Below, one piece after another: positions 1 to 6,326 of a stretch of 14,189 nucleotides of DNA; position 1 is the first letter of the stretch; each line of letters begins with the position of its first letter. The DNA comes from Clostridia bacterium (lineage in GTDB: Bacteria; Bacillota; Clostridia; UMGS1883). Under the pieces are notes generated by a model that worked only from the letters and a program-made list of their open reading frames with translations, ran no database searches and had not been told where the DNA came from. A program made the position numbers and the translations under genes. The stretch covers positions 1-14,189 of the forward strand of contig CAAGBE010000090.1 in assembly GCA_900768005.1 (NCBI GenBank), read 5' to 3'.

Positions 1-813
1 AACCTCTTTAAGGTTTTCTTCGCGGATATTCTTGTCATCTGTATCAAGAGCTGCTCTCACCTTTTCGATAGCAACTTCCTTAACTGCCTCGTAAACGTCT
101 TCGGGAACTTCCATATGCTCGTAATCGAACTTGGGCTTACCGATTTCAGCCTGGATGGATTCGATAAATTCACACATCTTGGAAATTTCTTTGTGTGCAG
201 CCATAATACCTTCAAATACGAGGTCATCGGCAACACAGTTTGCACCTGCTTCAATCATGTTAACCTTTTCCTTGGTACCTGCGATTGTGAGGAACATCTC
301 ACTTTTGTCACGCTCAGCCTTAGTGGGGTTAACAACAACTTTTCCGTCTACAAGACCAACGGTTGCACCTGCGATAGGACCTGCAAAGGGAACAGAAGAA
401 ATAGAAATTGCAATTGATGCACCTATCATTGCTGTTACAACGGGGTCATTATCAGGCTCAACACTCATAACGGTTGTTACAACTGCAACATCGTTACGAA
501 GGTCCTTGGGGAAAAGGGGACGGATGGGACGGTCGATACATCTTGAAGCAAGGATTGCCTTTTCAGTAGGACGGCCCTCTCTCTTTAAGAAGCTGCCGGG
601 AATTTTACCAACGGCATAAAGCTTTTCTTCGTAATCTACTGCCAGAGGGAAGAAATCAACGCCCTCTCTGGGTTTTGCGGATGCTGTTGCTGTTGCGTGA
701 ACAACAGTTTCGCCGTAACGAACAAGACAGCTACCGCCTGCAAGCTGTGCCATTTTACCTGTTTCAACAACAAGGGGTCTGCCGCAGAACTCTGTTTCAA
801 AAGTCTTAAACAT
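1..813 (-). CDS. pnp: Polyribonucleotide nucleotidyltransferase (PNPase), N-terminal part, cut by window edge
   Basis: PNPase degrades RNA 3' to 5' by phosphorolysis and works in mRNA turnover. The frame is open from the ATG at 811-813 to base 1, giving 271 codons of a protein that is usually about 700 residues, so only the first RNase PH-like domain and the start of the linker are present. The translation begins MFKTFETEFCGRPLVVETGK and contains the family signatures GSCLVRYGETVVHATAT, VDFFPLAVDYEEKLYAVGKIPGSF and the phosphate/RNA-binding stretch ILASRCIDRPIRPLFP. A GGAGG ribosome binding site (complement of 821-825) lies 7 bases before the ATG. It follows rpsO, the conserved rpsO-pnp order of many bacteria. 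The catalytic second core, KH and S1 domains lie outside the window. Family assignment is very secure; the end is not visible. Confidence 0.97.
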   Translation of the reverse strand, partial: MFKTFETEFCGRPLVVETGKMAQLAGGSCLVRYGETVVHATATASAKPREGVDFFPLAVDYEEKLYAVGKIPGSFLKREGRPTEKAILASRCIDRPIRPLFPKDLRNDVAVVTTVMSVEPDNDPVVTAMIGASIAISISSVPFAGPIAGATVGLVDGKVVVNPTKAERDKSEMFLTIAGTKEKVNMIEAGANCVADDLVFEGIMAAHKEISKMCEFIESIQAEIGKPKFDYEHMEVPEDVYEAVKEVAIEKVRAALDTDDKNIREENLKEV

Positions 814-843
814 AACTATACCTCCAAATAAAATAAATTTTGT

Positions 844-932
844 TCGAAAGGGTAGTCGTTTATCACTTATGAAAACCGAAAACCCATAAAGTTGTCCGCT
901 TTCATAAGTGCTAAGCGTAACCGCCCTTTCGA
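844..932 (-). promoter_or_regulatory. Long imperfect hairpin in the pnp leader
   Basis: Bases 844-852 pair perfectly with 924-932 (TCGAAAGGG/CCCTTTCGA) and 864-874 pair perfectly with 900-910 (CACTTATGAAA/TTTCATAAGTG). A weaker inner helix near 857-862/912-917 lies between them, and the terminal loop is about 25 bases. Transcribed on the minus strand this would be one long stem ending about 30 bases before the pnp start codon. In Escherichia coli a long pnp leader stem is cut by RNase III and then used by PNPase to repress itself. Inferring the same here rests on position and shape only, because no sequence similarity to the E. coli leader was established. Confidence 0.6.
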
Positions 933-954
933 GGAATACCTGAAAAGTCATTAA

Positions 955-984
955 TATGTCGGAGGGAATCTTCCCTCCGACATA
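955..984 (-). terminator. Strong stem-loop between rpsO and pnp, leaky terminator or processing site
   Basis: TATGTCGGAGGGAA (955-968) is perfectly complementary to 971-984, giving up to 14 pairs with a minimal loop. On the minus strand the 3' side continues TTAATGACTTTT, a poor U-tract. It is therefore likely to be a partial terminator or an rpsO 3'-end stabiliser that lets some transcription pass into pnp, rather than a complete stop. Confidence 0.6.
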
Positions 985-1008
985 AGACTACTGACTTCTT
1001 TATTGAGC

Positions 1009-1272
1009 TTACTTTCTGAGTCCGAGCTTTTCAACGATTGCACGGTAACGGTTGATATCAACCTTTGTAAGGTAGTTGAGAAGACCTCTTCTCTGACCAA
1101 CCATCTTGAGAAGACCGCGTCTTGAATGATGGTCCTTCTTGTAAACCTTGAGGTGCTCGTTAAGGTGATTGATTCTCTCTGTGAGAATAGCAATCTGAAC
1201 CTCGGGAGAACCTGTGTCACCCTCGTGAAGCTTGTACTGGTCGATAATGCTCTGCTTTGTTTCCTTTAACAT
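1009..1272 (-). CDS. rpsO: 30S ribosomal protein S15
   Basis: S15 is a primary binder of 16S rRNA helices 20-22 that helps nucleate assembly of the small-subunit platform. The 87-residue product is close to the usual 88-89 and carries the family landmarks [20 protein letters not shown], the [18 protein letters not shown]-binding stretch, and [14 protein letters not shown] before the LGLRK tail. The ATG at 1270-1272 is preceded by AAGGAGG (core complement of 1283-1287) about 10 bases away. It has its own promoter and a leader of roughly 97 bases, and is followed by a stem-loop and then pnp. S15 often represses its own synthesis through a leader structure, and this leader could serve that role. 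Confidence 0.98.
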   Translation of the reverse strand: MLKETKQSIIDQYKLHEGDTGSPEVQIAILTERINHLNEHLKVYKKDHHSRRGLLKMVGQRRGLLNYLTKVDINRYRAIVEKLGLRK

Positions 1273-1369
1273 AGTAAAGAAACCTCCTTAAAATAATTTC
1301 AGCAAAAACTCCGGAAGCCAAGACCTGGGTTGGAGAAACCGCAAACCATAGTAACCGGATAATATGCCG
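1273..1369 (-). promoter_or_regulatory. rpsO 5' leader, candidate S15 autoregulatory RNA
   Basis: The predicted transcript start is near 1369, leaving a leader of about 97 bases before the rpsO ATG. It has complementary segments, seen on the minus strand as CCGG near its start pairing with CCGG further on, CCAA/TTGG enclosing an 8-base loop, and CTCC able to pair with either GGAG inside the leader or the GGAGG ribosome binding site. Alternative pairings of this kind are typical of ribosomal-protein leaders, and structurally different S15-binding leaders are known in several phyla. No match to a named leader class can be claimed without a covariance search. Confidence 0.4.
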
Positions 1370-1375
1370 TCTATC

Positions 1376-1404
1376 ATCTTAACACAAGAGTATAATTTTG
1401 TCAA
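1376..1404 (-). promoter_or_regulatory. Sigma-A type promoter of rpsO
   Basis: On the minus strand a perfect -35 TTGACA (complement of 1399-1404) and a -10 TAAGAT (complement of 1376-1381) are separated by 17 bases. They lie just downstream of the deacetylase stop codon, showing that rpsO is transcribed independently of the sporulation genes. Confidence 0.85.
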
Positions 1405-1414
1405 TAGTTAAAAT

Positions 1415-2110
1415 TCATTTTTCCTTTTTGACAAAATTGTGTGGGGCAAGGTCTTCGTCAAGTGGGTGCATTTTGTAGCCCTCACTCCGTAAAATCTCCA
1501 GCAAATCGGGGAGAAGACGTGCGGTGCTTTTCCTGTCGTGAAGAAGTATTACGGGACTGCCCTTGCATTTAGCGAGGTCACGGCGCAGATTTGACATAAT
1601 CCTTTCAGGAATTATTTTTCCTACGCTGTCGCGTGGGTCTACATTCCAGTCCCACAGAATATATTCGTTCTCCGCAAGAATTTCAGCCTGCTTTTTTGTA
1701 AGTCGGTATCCCGACCCGTAAGGAACGCGGACAAGCTTTATGTCCTCGCCTAAAAGATTATAAAGAGCTTTGTTTGTTTTCTCCATTTCCTCCAGAGGAG
1801 AGGTCGGGGTATTATAAATTGCCTCGCTGTGACTTACCCCGTGAAGCCCGAGTGCATTTTTGCTGTAATAAATCTGCTTTATAAAGTCAGGATATTGGAT
1901 TATTCTTTCCTCCAGCACAAAAAAGGTTGCTTTCGCATCATATTCGTCAAGAGTTTTTAAAATATCGGGAGTATTCAGCGTAGGCCCATCGTCAAATGTA
2001 ATGTAGGCTATCTTTTCAAGGAACTCTTTTGCAAAAGCGTATTGGAGAAAAAGAAAAAGCGGCAACAGCAGAGTTGCCGCCAGAATATACTTTACACGGT
2101 TTTGTTTCAT
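1415..2110 (-). CDS. Membrane-anchored CE4 polysaccharide (peptidoglycan) deacetylase
   Basis: This is a carbohydrate esterase family 4 protein, predicted to remove N-acetyl groups from cell-wall or cortex glycans on the outer face of a membrane. From the ATG at 2108-2110 it has 231 residues. Residues about 8-27 form a hydrophobic signal anchor. The catalytic motifs follow in order: TFDDGP at 38-43, the zinc-binding HxxxH at H90 and H94, RVPYG at 128-132 (a variant of RxPxG), DWNVDP at 154-159 and LLHD at 189-192. A GTG nine bases upstream is open in frame, but it overlaps the AGAGGTG ribosome binding site, so I prefer the ATG. It starts 41 bases after spoVAD ends and probably shares its transcript, which suggests a role in spore cortex or germ-cell wall like the PdaA/PdaB family. 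The exact substrate cannot be told from sequence. Confidence 0.9.
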   Translation of the reverse strand: MKQNRVKYILAATLLLPLFLFLQYAFAKEFLEKIAYITFDDGPTLNTPDILKTLDEYDAKATFFVLEERIIQYPDFIKQIYYSKNALGLHGVSHSEAIYNTPTSPLEEMEKTNKALYNLLGEDIKLVRVPYGSGYRLTKKQAEILAENEYILWDWNVDPRDSVGKIIPERIMSNLRRDLAKCKGSPVILLHDRKSTARLLPDLLEILRSEGYKMHPLDEDLAPHNFVKKEK

Positions 2111-2151
2111 AATCAGCACCTCTTATAAAGCATATTTAATGAGAAGTAACT

Positions 2152-3156
2152 TTATGCTTCCAAAGAGATTGCGTGGGAGATTGAAGGAATACTTTCGCCC
2201 TGCATTGTGGAGGTAGGACTCATTAGTGCTCCCGTTGCCGCAAAAAGAACACGGCGGAGATTGCCCTTTCTCATTTCGGGCAAAATATATCCGCACAGCA
2301 TTGATGCAGCACATCCGCAGCCGCTTCCGCCTGCGTGGGTATCCTGTGTTTTCTTATCAAAAATCAGCGCACCGCAGTCGTTATATTTCCCAAGAGTGTC
2401 AATCTTGTCACGGAGGAAAAGCTCCTCTGCAATGCTTTTGCCGATAAGTCCCAAATCACCGGAAATTACAAGGTCATAATAGGAAAAATCCCTGCCCGTA
2501 GCGTCAAAATGGTTTTTTATGGTATCCGTAAAGGCAGGTGCCATTGCTGCACCCATATTGCTAATGTCCTTAATTCCCATATCCACAATTTTTCCGCAGG
2601 TAACACAGTCTATAAAAGGTCCGTCGCCCTCACTTCCCAATACGACACTTCCGCTTCCTGTTACAGTCCATTGTGCGTTGGGAGTCCGCTGGCCGCCGTA
2701 TTCAAGAGGGGTACGGAATTGCTTTTCTGCACTGCAGAAATTACTGCTGGTGGCACATAGAATCCTCTGACCGCCTCCGCCTCCAAGAATCAGGCTTCCT
2801 AAAAGCATACTCTCCGCCATTGTAGAGCAGGCACCGTAAATTCCAAGAAAGGGAATCCCCAGACTTCTTAAAGCATAGCCCGAGGAGGTACATTGATTAA
2901 GCAAATCTCCCGACAGGGAAAAGTCAATATCCTCCGCCCTGAAGCCACCTTTTTTCAGGGTAAGACCTACACTTCTGCGGAGGTTTTCGCTTTCTGCCTT
3001 TTCCCAGGTTTCCTGCCCGAAATAGGCATCTTCCTCCACTTCATCAAAATATTTTCCGTAAGGCCCGTCACCCTCTTTTTTTCCCACAACGGCAGAAAAT
3101 GACAGGACAGAGGGTCTTTTATCGAAAACAACTGTTCCATTTCCAAGATTTTTCAT
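2152..3156 (-). CDS. spoVAD: Stage V sporulation protein AD (dipicolinic acid-binding)
   Basis: SpoVAD is the thiolase-fold soluble subunit of the SpoVA channel; in Bacillus it binds Ca-dipicolinate and is needed for its uptake into the forespore and its release on germination. The 334 residues match the usual length of about 335-340. Visible landmarks are the N-terminal GNGTVVFDKRPSV, the SGDLLNQCTSSGYALRSLGI segment, the thiolase-like YGACSTMAES with C110, and the C-terminal GGSGCGCAASMLCGYILPEM followed by LMSPTSTMQGESIPSI. The ribosome binding site GAGGTGA overlaps the TGA stop of spoVAC four bases upstream, so the two genes should be translationally coupled. Expression in the forespore is expected from the family. 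No spoVAE follows. Confidence 0.97.
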   Translation of the reverse strand: MKNLGNGTVVFDKRPSVLSFSAVVGKKEGDGPYGKYFDEVEEDAYFGQETWEKAESENLRRSVGLTLKKGGFRAEDIDFSLSGDLLNQCTSSGYALRSLGIPFLGIYGACSTMAESMLLGSLILGGGGGQRILCATSSNFCSAEKQFRTPLEYGGQRTPNAQWTVTGSGSVVLGSEGDGPFIDCVTCGKIVDMGIKDISNMGAAMAPAFTDTIKNHFDATGRDFSYYDLVISGDLGLIGKSIAEELFLRDKIDTLGKYNDCGALIFDKKTQDTHAGGSGCGCAASMLCGYILPEMRKGNLRRVLFAATGALMSPTSTMQGESIPSISHAISLEA

Positions 3157-3160
3157 TGTG

Positions 3161-3598
3161 TCACCTCATAAAAAGAATGTATATAATACCTGCAATTACG
3201 GATGAAAGCGTCCCGTAAACAATAACAGGTCCTGCTACCGTAAAAATTTTTGTGGCAGTACCGGGGACCATTCCCTCTGACTTAAATTCCATAGCAGGCG
3301 AGGTAACGGCATTGGAAAAGCCCGTAATCGGGACAAGTGTGCCTGCACCGGCATATTTTCCTATACGGTCAAATATACCGAAAGCTGTCAGCACCGATGC
3401 TATGAAAATCAGGGTAATTGCCGTTGCACTTCCTGCCATATCCTTGCCAAGCCCTGCTGAAAGGTAGGTTTTTCTGAAAATTTCCCCCAATGTGCAGATA
3501 AGACCGCCGACAAAAAATGCACGGAATGTATCCTTTAAAATAGGCGATTTCCCCGAATGTTTTTCTACAATTTTCTGATATTCTTTCTGTGTAAGCAT
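3161..3598 (-). CDS. spoVAC: Stage V sporulation protein AC (SpoVA channel membrane subunit)
   Basis: SpoVAC is an inner forespore membrane protein of the dipicolinic acid channel; the Bacillus homologue has been described as mechanosensitive. The 145-residue product has several hydrophobic segments (about 26-40, 52-76, 83-96 and 115-143) and typical family stretches such as FFVGGLICTLGE, AGAGTLVPITGFSNAVTSPAMEFKSEG and GTATKIFTVAGPVIVYGT. Bacillus SpoVAC is about 150 residues, so this copy is full length. An AGGAGAG ribosome binding site lies just before the ATG at 3596-3598, between it and a 36-codon ORF that ends 12 bases upstream. It is the first recognisable gene of the cluster. Confidence 0.96.
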   Translation of the reverse strand: MLTQKEYQKIVEKHSGKSPILKDTFRAFFVGGLICTLGEIFRKTYLSAGLGKDMAGSATAITLIFIASVLTAFGIFDRIGKYAGAGTLVPITGFSNAVTSPAMEFKSEGMVPGTATKIFTVAGPVIVYGTLSSVIAGIIYILFMR

Positions 3599-3610
3599 AA
3601 AAACTCTCCT

Positions 3611-3721
3611 TTATATAAGCGTTACTGCACTACTGATTTCAATACTTTCCTTTACTGAAACACGGAGCATATATGCACATAAAAACGCAATAACGATTAA
3701 AACAATTTTTAATTTTTTCAT
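3611..3721 (-). CDS. Small hydrophobic protein, 36 residues, upstream of spoVAC
   Basis: A short reading frame begins at ATG 3719-3721 after an AAAGGAGTG ribosome binding site and ends at TAA 3611-3613, with the spoVAC ribosome binding site following at once. The product starts MKKLKIVLIVIAFLCAYMLR: three basic residues within the first five, then about 13 hydrophobic residues, then a short polar tail (SVKESIEISS) and a hydrophobic end. It looks like a single-pass membrane peptide or a signal-peptide-like leader. It lies between the flippase terminator and spoVAC, so it should be first in the spoVA transcript. I do not recognise a family. It could be a real small sporulation protein or a leader peptide coupling translation into spoVAC; conservation across relatives would decide. 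Confidence 0.55.
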   Translation of the reverse strand: MKKLKIVLIVIAFLCAYMLRVSVKESIEISSAVTLI

Positions 3722-3743
3722 ATAATTCACTCCTTTGCTCATT

Positions 3744-3753
3744 TATTTTTCCC
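3744..3753 (-). promoter_or_regulatory. Possible forespore (sigma-F/sigma-G type) -10 element
   Basis: On the minus strand GGGAAAAATA fits the sigma-F -10 consensus GGNRANAMTR at every position and sits about 22 bases before the start codon of the 36-codon ORF, just after the flippase terminator. I could not find a convincing GYWTA -35 at the right distance, and the region is A/T-rich, so this may be chance. A forespore promoter is expected here because Bacillus spoVA genes are sigma-G dependent. Confidence 0.3.
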
Positions 3754-3758
3754 AATAA

Positions 3759-3794
3759 AAAAAGAAATTCTTATTTTTCAAAGAATTTCTTTTT
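3759..3794 (-). terminator. Rho-independent terminator of the ywlG-flippase operon
   Basis: AAAAAGAAATTCTT (3759-3772) is complementary to 3781-3794 with an 8-base loop. On the minus strand the 3' arm ends in a run of seven T, just 10 bases after the flippase stop codon, which separates that operon from spoVAC. Confidence 0.85.
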
Positions 3795-3803
3795 GGTAAT
3801 TTT

Positions 3804-5411
3804 TTACTTAAATTTTTTGCCTATAATGGGTATCTGAGAAAGTTCCTCACGACTGAACACGCGGAAGACCCCGATAAGGGTGAGATAAACCGCACTTACA
3901 AGTATTATTGTAAAGAGCGTGGAGAGGTAAACAGGGAATACTGCTATAAACAGCTTGTAGACAAAAAGTGCAACTCCGCCCATTATAAGTGCCGCAAGGA
4001 AAGGCTTTAAGAAGTATTTTCCTAAAGGAAGCTTCATCGGGAGATTTTTTCTCAGCACATAGAAGCTGATGAAAAAGGCAGTTGCCTGACAAACAATACT
4101 TCCTATCGGCGCACCGTAGATATTGATTTGGGGAATCGGGATAAGGATGATGTTAAGAATCACCTTTAAAATACCGCCGCACAATACGCTGAGGGCAGGA
4201 ACAAATATCTTTCCCATCCCCTGAAGCGAACCGTAGATTGTCTGACTCAGTGCCGCAAAAAATACGGTGGGTGCAACCATTGTGAAAAGGAGTGCCCCTT
4301 CGGAAGCGTTGGGATAAATTGTCTGAAGAATAGGCCCTGACAAAACCATATAACCGACAGTACAAGGCAGAGCAACGATTGTAGAGATAAGCAGGGAGAA
4401 AGAAATTTTTTCCTTTGCCGTGTCAAAATCCTTTACTGCAAGAGCACCTGCTACCGTGGGTACAAGCACCGTGGAAAATGCCGTGTTAATCGCAAGGGGA
4501 AGATTTATAAGAACATCCGTCTTGCTGAGAATACCGCTTAACCGAACGGCTTCGTCGTCAAGTGCTATGCCCGAGAAAACTCCGCTGAGAGCTATTTTTA
4601 CGCCGTGTACAACGGTAATAATGTCTACAATTCTGTTAAGTGAGGCAACAATTGCACCGAGGGAAATGGGAATTGAAACCCACAGAATCATTTTTGCAAT
4701 TTTTGGTCCTGTTCCCTGAATTTTGACGGGGGGTGCGGCAGAAATTTTCTCCTTTATATCCTTTCTGTTGGAGGCGTAGAATATAAAAAGGTACATACAG
4801 CTTAAAAATGTAGAAATGGTTGTAGCTAAGGTTGCACCTGCCGCCATATATTCAGGCTTCTGTCCTGTCATTGCAATAACAATGAGGATTGTTGAAAGAC
4901 TTTTCAAAAACTGCTCCAACACCTGACTTGTGTTGGTGGCTTTCATATTGTGCTGACCTGCAAAGAACCCACGGATAACACTTGAAACCGATACGAAAAT
5001 CAGTGCAGGGGATAAAACTCTGATAGTATGCACCGCGGGTGGAGCATCAAGTATATTTGTAGCAATAAACTGCGCTCCGAAAAACATAACTGCCGCAAAA
5101 AATGTACCCACTATCGAGAATAAAACAAGTGCCACGCGGAAAATCCGCATTGCACCCTTGTAATCGTCAAGAGCGCATCTTTCCGACACAAGCTTGGAAA
5201 TCGCATTGGGAATACCGATAGAGCTAATGGCAAGGAGCAGGGTGTATATCTGGAAACCGAAATTGTAGTAACCGTTTCCCATATCACCAAAGCCGTCAAT
5301 GTTTGTTATTACCATACGGTACACAAACCCCAGAAGCTTCACGGCAACCTGTGCAAATATAATCGCTATTACGTTTTTAATAAAGGTTGGTGCTTTTTTA
5401 TTTTTAACCAT
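3804..5411 (-). CDS. SpoVB/MurJ-family lipid II flippase (polysaccharide biosynthesis protein)
   Basis: This is a multi-drug/oligosaccharidyl-lipid/polysaccharide flippase superfamily membrane protein, predicted to move lipid-linked peptidoglycan precursors across the membrane. The 535-residue product has about 14 hydrophobic segments spread over its whole length, with the N-terminal family signature FIKNVIAIIFAQVAVKLLGF, then GYYNFGFQIYTLLLAISSIGIPNAISKLVSE and VIRGFFAGQHNMKATNTSQVLEQF. Bacillus SpoVB (about 518) and YtgP/MurJ (about 544) are both close in length, and I cannot separate the sporulation-specific from the vegetative paralogue by reading alone. It starts 11 bases after ywlG with an AAGGAC ribosome binding site, so the two are co-transcribed from the sigma-A-like promoter at 6024-6052, which favours a vegetative MurJ-like role. 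It ends at its own terminator, before the sporulation cluster. Confidence 0.92.
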   Translation of the reverse strand: MVKNKKAPTFIKNVIAIIFAQVAVKLLGFVYRMVITNIDGFGDMGNGYYNFGFQIYTLLLAISSIGIPNAISKLVSERCALDDYKGAMRIFRVALVLFSIVGTFFAAVMFFGAQFIATNILDAPPAVHTIRVLSPALIFVSVSSVIRGFFAGQHNMKATNTSQVLEQFLKSLSTILIVIAMTGQKPEYMAAGATLATTISTFLSCMYLFIFYASNRKDIKEKISAAPPVKIQGTGPKIAKMILWVSIPISLGAIVASLNRIVDIITVVHGVKIALSGVFSGIALDDEAVRLSGILSKTDVLINLPLAINTAFSTVLVPTVAGALAVKDFDTAKEKISFSLLISTIVALPCTVGYMVLSGPILQTIYPNASEGALLFTMVAPTVFFAALSQTIYGSLQGMGKIFVPALSVLCGGILKVILNIILIPIPQINIYGAPIGSIVCQATAFFISFYVLRKNLPMKLPLGKYFLKPFLAALIMGGVALFVYKLFIAVFPVYLSTLFTIILVSAVYLTLIGVFRVFSREELSQIPIIGKKFK

Positions 5412-5422
5412 AAAAACAGTCC

Positions 5423-5983
5423 TTATCTTTCTATATCTTCCTTGAAATTATACAAGGCTCTTTCTCCGCCAACAAGTTTCGGTCTTGTCTTCGCACAGAT
5501 AAGGGGTGCTTCGCCAATCTTTTTAACGGAAAGTCTTACGGGAACACACACTCTCTTAAGATGCATACCGATAAGCGTTCCGCCAATGTCGAGCCCTGCG
5601 TGTCCTTTGATTTCTTCAACCACAACGGGGCTTTCAAAGCCTTTGTAGGTTGCAGTTGCAAAGGAACCGCCTGCCTTTGGATGGGGAACTACGCACACTT
5701 CCTCAAGGTTATATTTTTCCAGACATTCTCTTTCTATAACAAGGCTTCTGTTAAGATGCTCACAGCACTGTGCTGCAAGGAAAATCCCCTTTTCTTTTAA
5801 AACAGAATAGATTCCGTCAAAAAGTGCCTTGCCAACCTCTTCGCTACTGTTAGTCCCTATTTTTTCGCCAATAACCTCGCTGGAGGAACAGCCGACAACA
5901 AATATGTCGCCTTTTTTAAGGTGTGCGAGAGCTACAAGTTCTTCCGCAGCCTTTATTGCCTGTGCTTTAATTTCATTTAACAT
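5423..5983 (-). CDS. ywlG: YwlG/DUF436 (TIGR01440) family protein, function unknown
   Basis: A 186-residue soluble protein of the conserved Firmicute YwlG family, whose biochemical role is not established. Recognisable stretches include KGDIFVVGCSSSEVIGEKIG, EKGIFLAAQCCEHLNRSLV, VCVVPHPKAGGSFATATY, GLDIGGTLIGMHLKRVCVPVR and the C-terminal ICAKTRPKLVGGER. The paired cysteines in AQCCEHLNR and the conserved histidines suggest a metal or nucleotide-ligand site, but this is inference. It has an AAAGG ribosome binding site, its own promoter, and heads a two-gene operon with the flippase. In Bacillus subtilis the gene lies near glyA and upp, so the neighbourhood here is different. Confidence 0.93.
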   Translation of the reverse strand: MLNEIKAQAIKAAEELVALAHLKKGDIFVVGCSSSEVIGEKIGTNSSEEVGKALFDGIYSVLKEKGIFLAAQCCEHLNRSLVIERECLEKYNLEEVCVVPHPKAGGSFATATYKGFESPVVVEEIKGHAGLDIGGTLIGMHLKRVCVPVRLSVKKIGEAPLICAKTRPKLVGGERALYNFKEDIER

Positions 5984-6023
5984 ATATATTCAAAACCTTT
6001 CGTTTTTATTTACGCTAAACTAT

Positions 6024-6052
6024 ATTATACACCTCAAATTAAAAAAAGGCAA
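6024..6052 (-). promoter_or_regulatory. Sigma-A type promoter of ywlG
   Basis: On the minus strand TTGCCT (-35, complement of 6047-6052) and TATAAT (-10, complement of 6024-6029, preceded by TG one base upstream) are separated by 17 bases. The predicted leader is about 35 bases. Its -35 box touches the -35-like element of the divergent small gene. Confidence 0.75.
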
Positions 6053-6078
6053 TATTTAAGTGCGGTTATTCATATATT
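6052..6078 (+). promoter_or_regulatory. Possible sigma-E-like promoter of the 61-residue gene
   Basis: ATATT at 6052-6056 and CATATATT at 6071-6078 are separated by 14 bases, the spacing expected between the sigma-E -35 (kmATATT) and -10 (CATACAnT); the -10 matches six of eight positions. The predicted start would fall at or very near the GAGGTGA ribosome binding site at 6084-6090, giving an unusually short leader. Treat it as a hypothesis that would make the gene a mother-cell sporulation gene. Confidence 0.3.
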
Positions 6079-6094
6079 ATTATGAGGTGATTTT

Positions 6095-6280
6095 ATGCAA
6101 AATGAAGAAGCAATGTGCTACATAACCTATGCCGTACCTGCAAGACTGCTCCCGAATCTTCCATTGGGAGAGAGAGTTATGCCGATAGAAAGTGTAGAGG
6201 AAGAACCGAAAATGCTCTATCCCGAGGGATTTATGCCTGACTGGTTTTTAAACGGGAAATTCCCCGAAGATGAAGAATAA
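6095..6280 (+). CDS. Small acidic proline-rich orphan protein, 61 residues
   Basis: I do not recognise this protein. It has an excellent ribosome binding site (GAGGTGA, 4 bases before the ATG) and is alone on the plus strand between divergent ywlG and convergent gdhA. The product starts MQNEEAMCYITYAVPARLLP, is rich in proline (8 of 61) and acidic residues (13 Glu/Asp against 4 Lys/Arg), has one cysteine near the start, aromatic residues near the C-terminus (GFMPDWFLNGKF) and an acidic PEDEE tail. There is no signal peptide or membrane segment. Size, composition and the possible sigma-E-like promoter would suit a small spore-coat-associated protein of the CotJA kind, but I see no clear CotJA motif. 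A repeat copy begins 10 bases after the stop. Confidence 0.7.
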   Translation: MQNEEAMCYITYAVPARLLPNLPLGERVMPIESVEEEPKMLYPEGFMPDWFLNGKFPEDEE

Positions 6281-6289
6281 AAGAAAATT

Positions 6290-6326
6290 CCTCTGCGGCT
6301 CCGCAGAATGGCTTGCACTTATGCAA
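6290..6326 (+). repeat. Dispersed repeat, partial third copy
   Basis: The 37 bases from CCTCTGCGGCTCCGCAGAAT through TTGCACTTATGCAA match the outer end of the right arm of the 10300-10951 element (10915-10951) with two differences, and also match the left arm in reverse complement. The copy contains two small hairpins, TCTGCGG/CCGCAGA-type and TTGCA/TGCAA. It lies in the convergent gap after the 61-residue gene and could also act as its terminator, though there is no clear T-run directly after it. Confidence 0.85.

Noticed and set aside
131..619. Long plus-strand frames opposite pnp
   Set aside because: They are antisense shadows of the clearly conserved PNPase frame and have no ribosome binding site.
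2117..2119. GTG as the start of the deacetylase
   Set aside because: The GTG is part of the AGAGGTG ribosome binding site of the ATG at 2108-2110, so the ATG is the better start.
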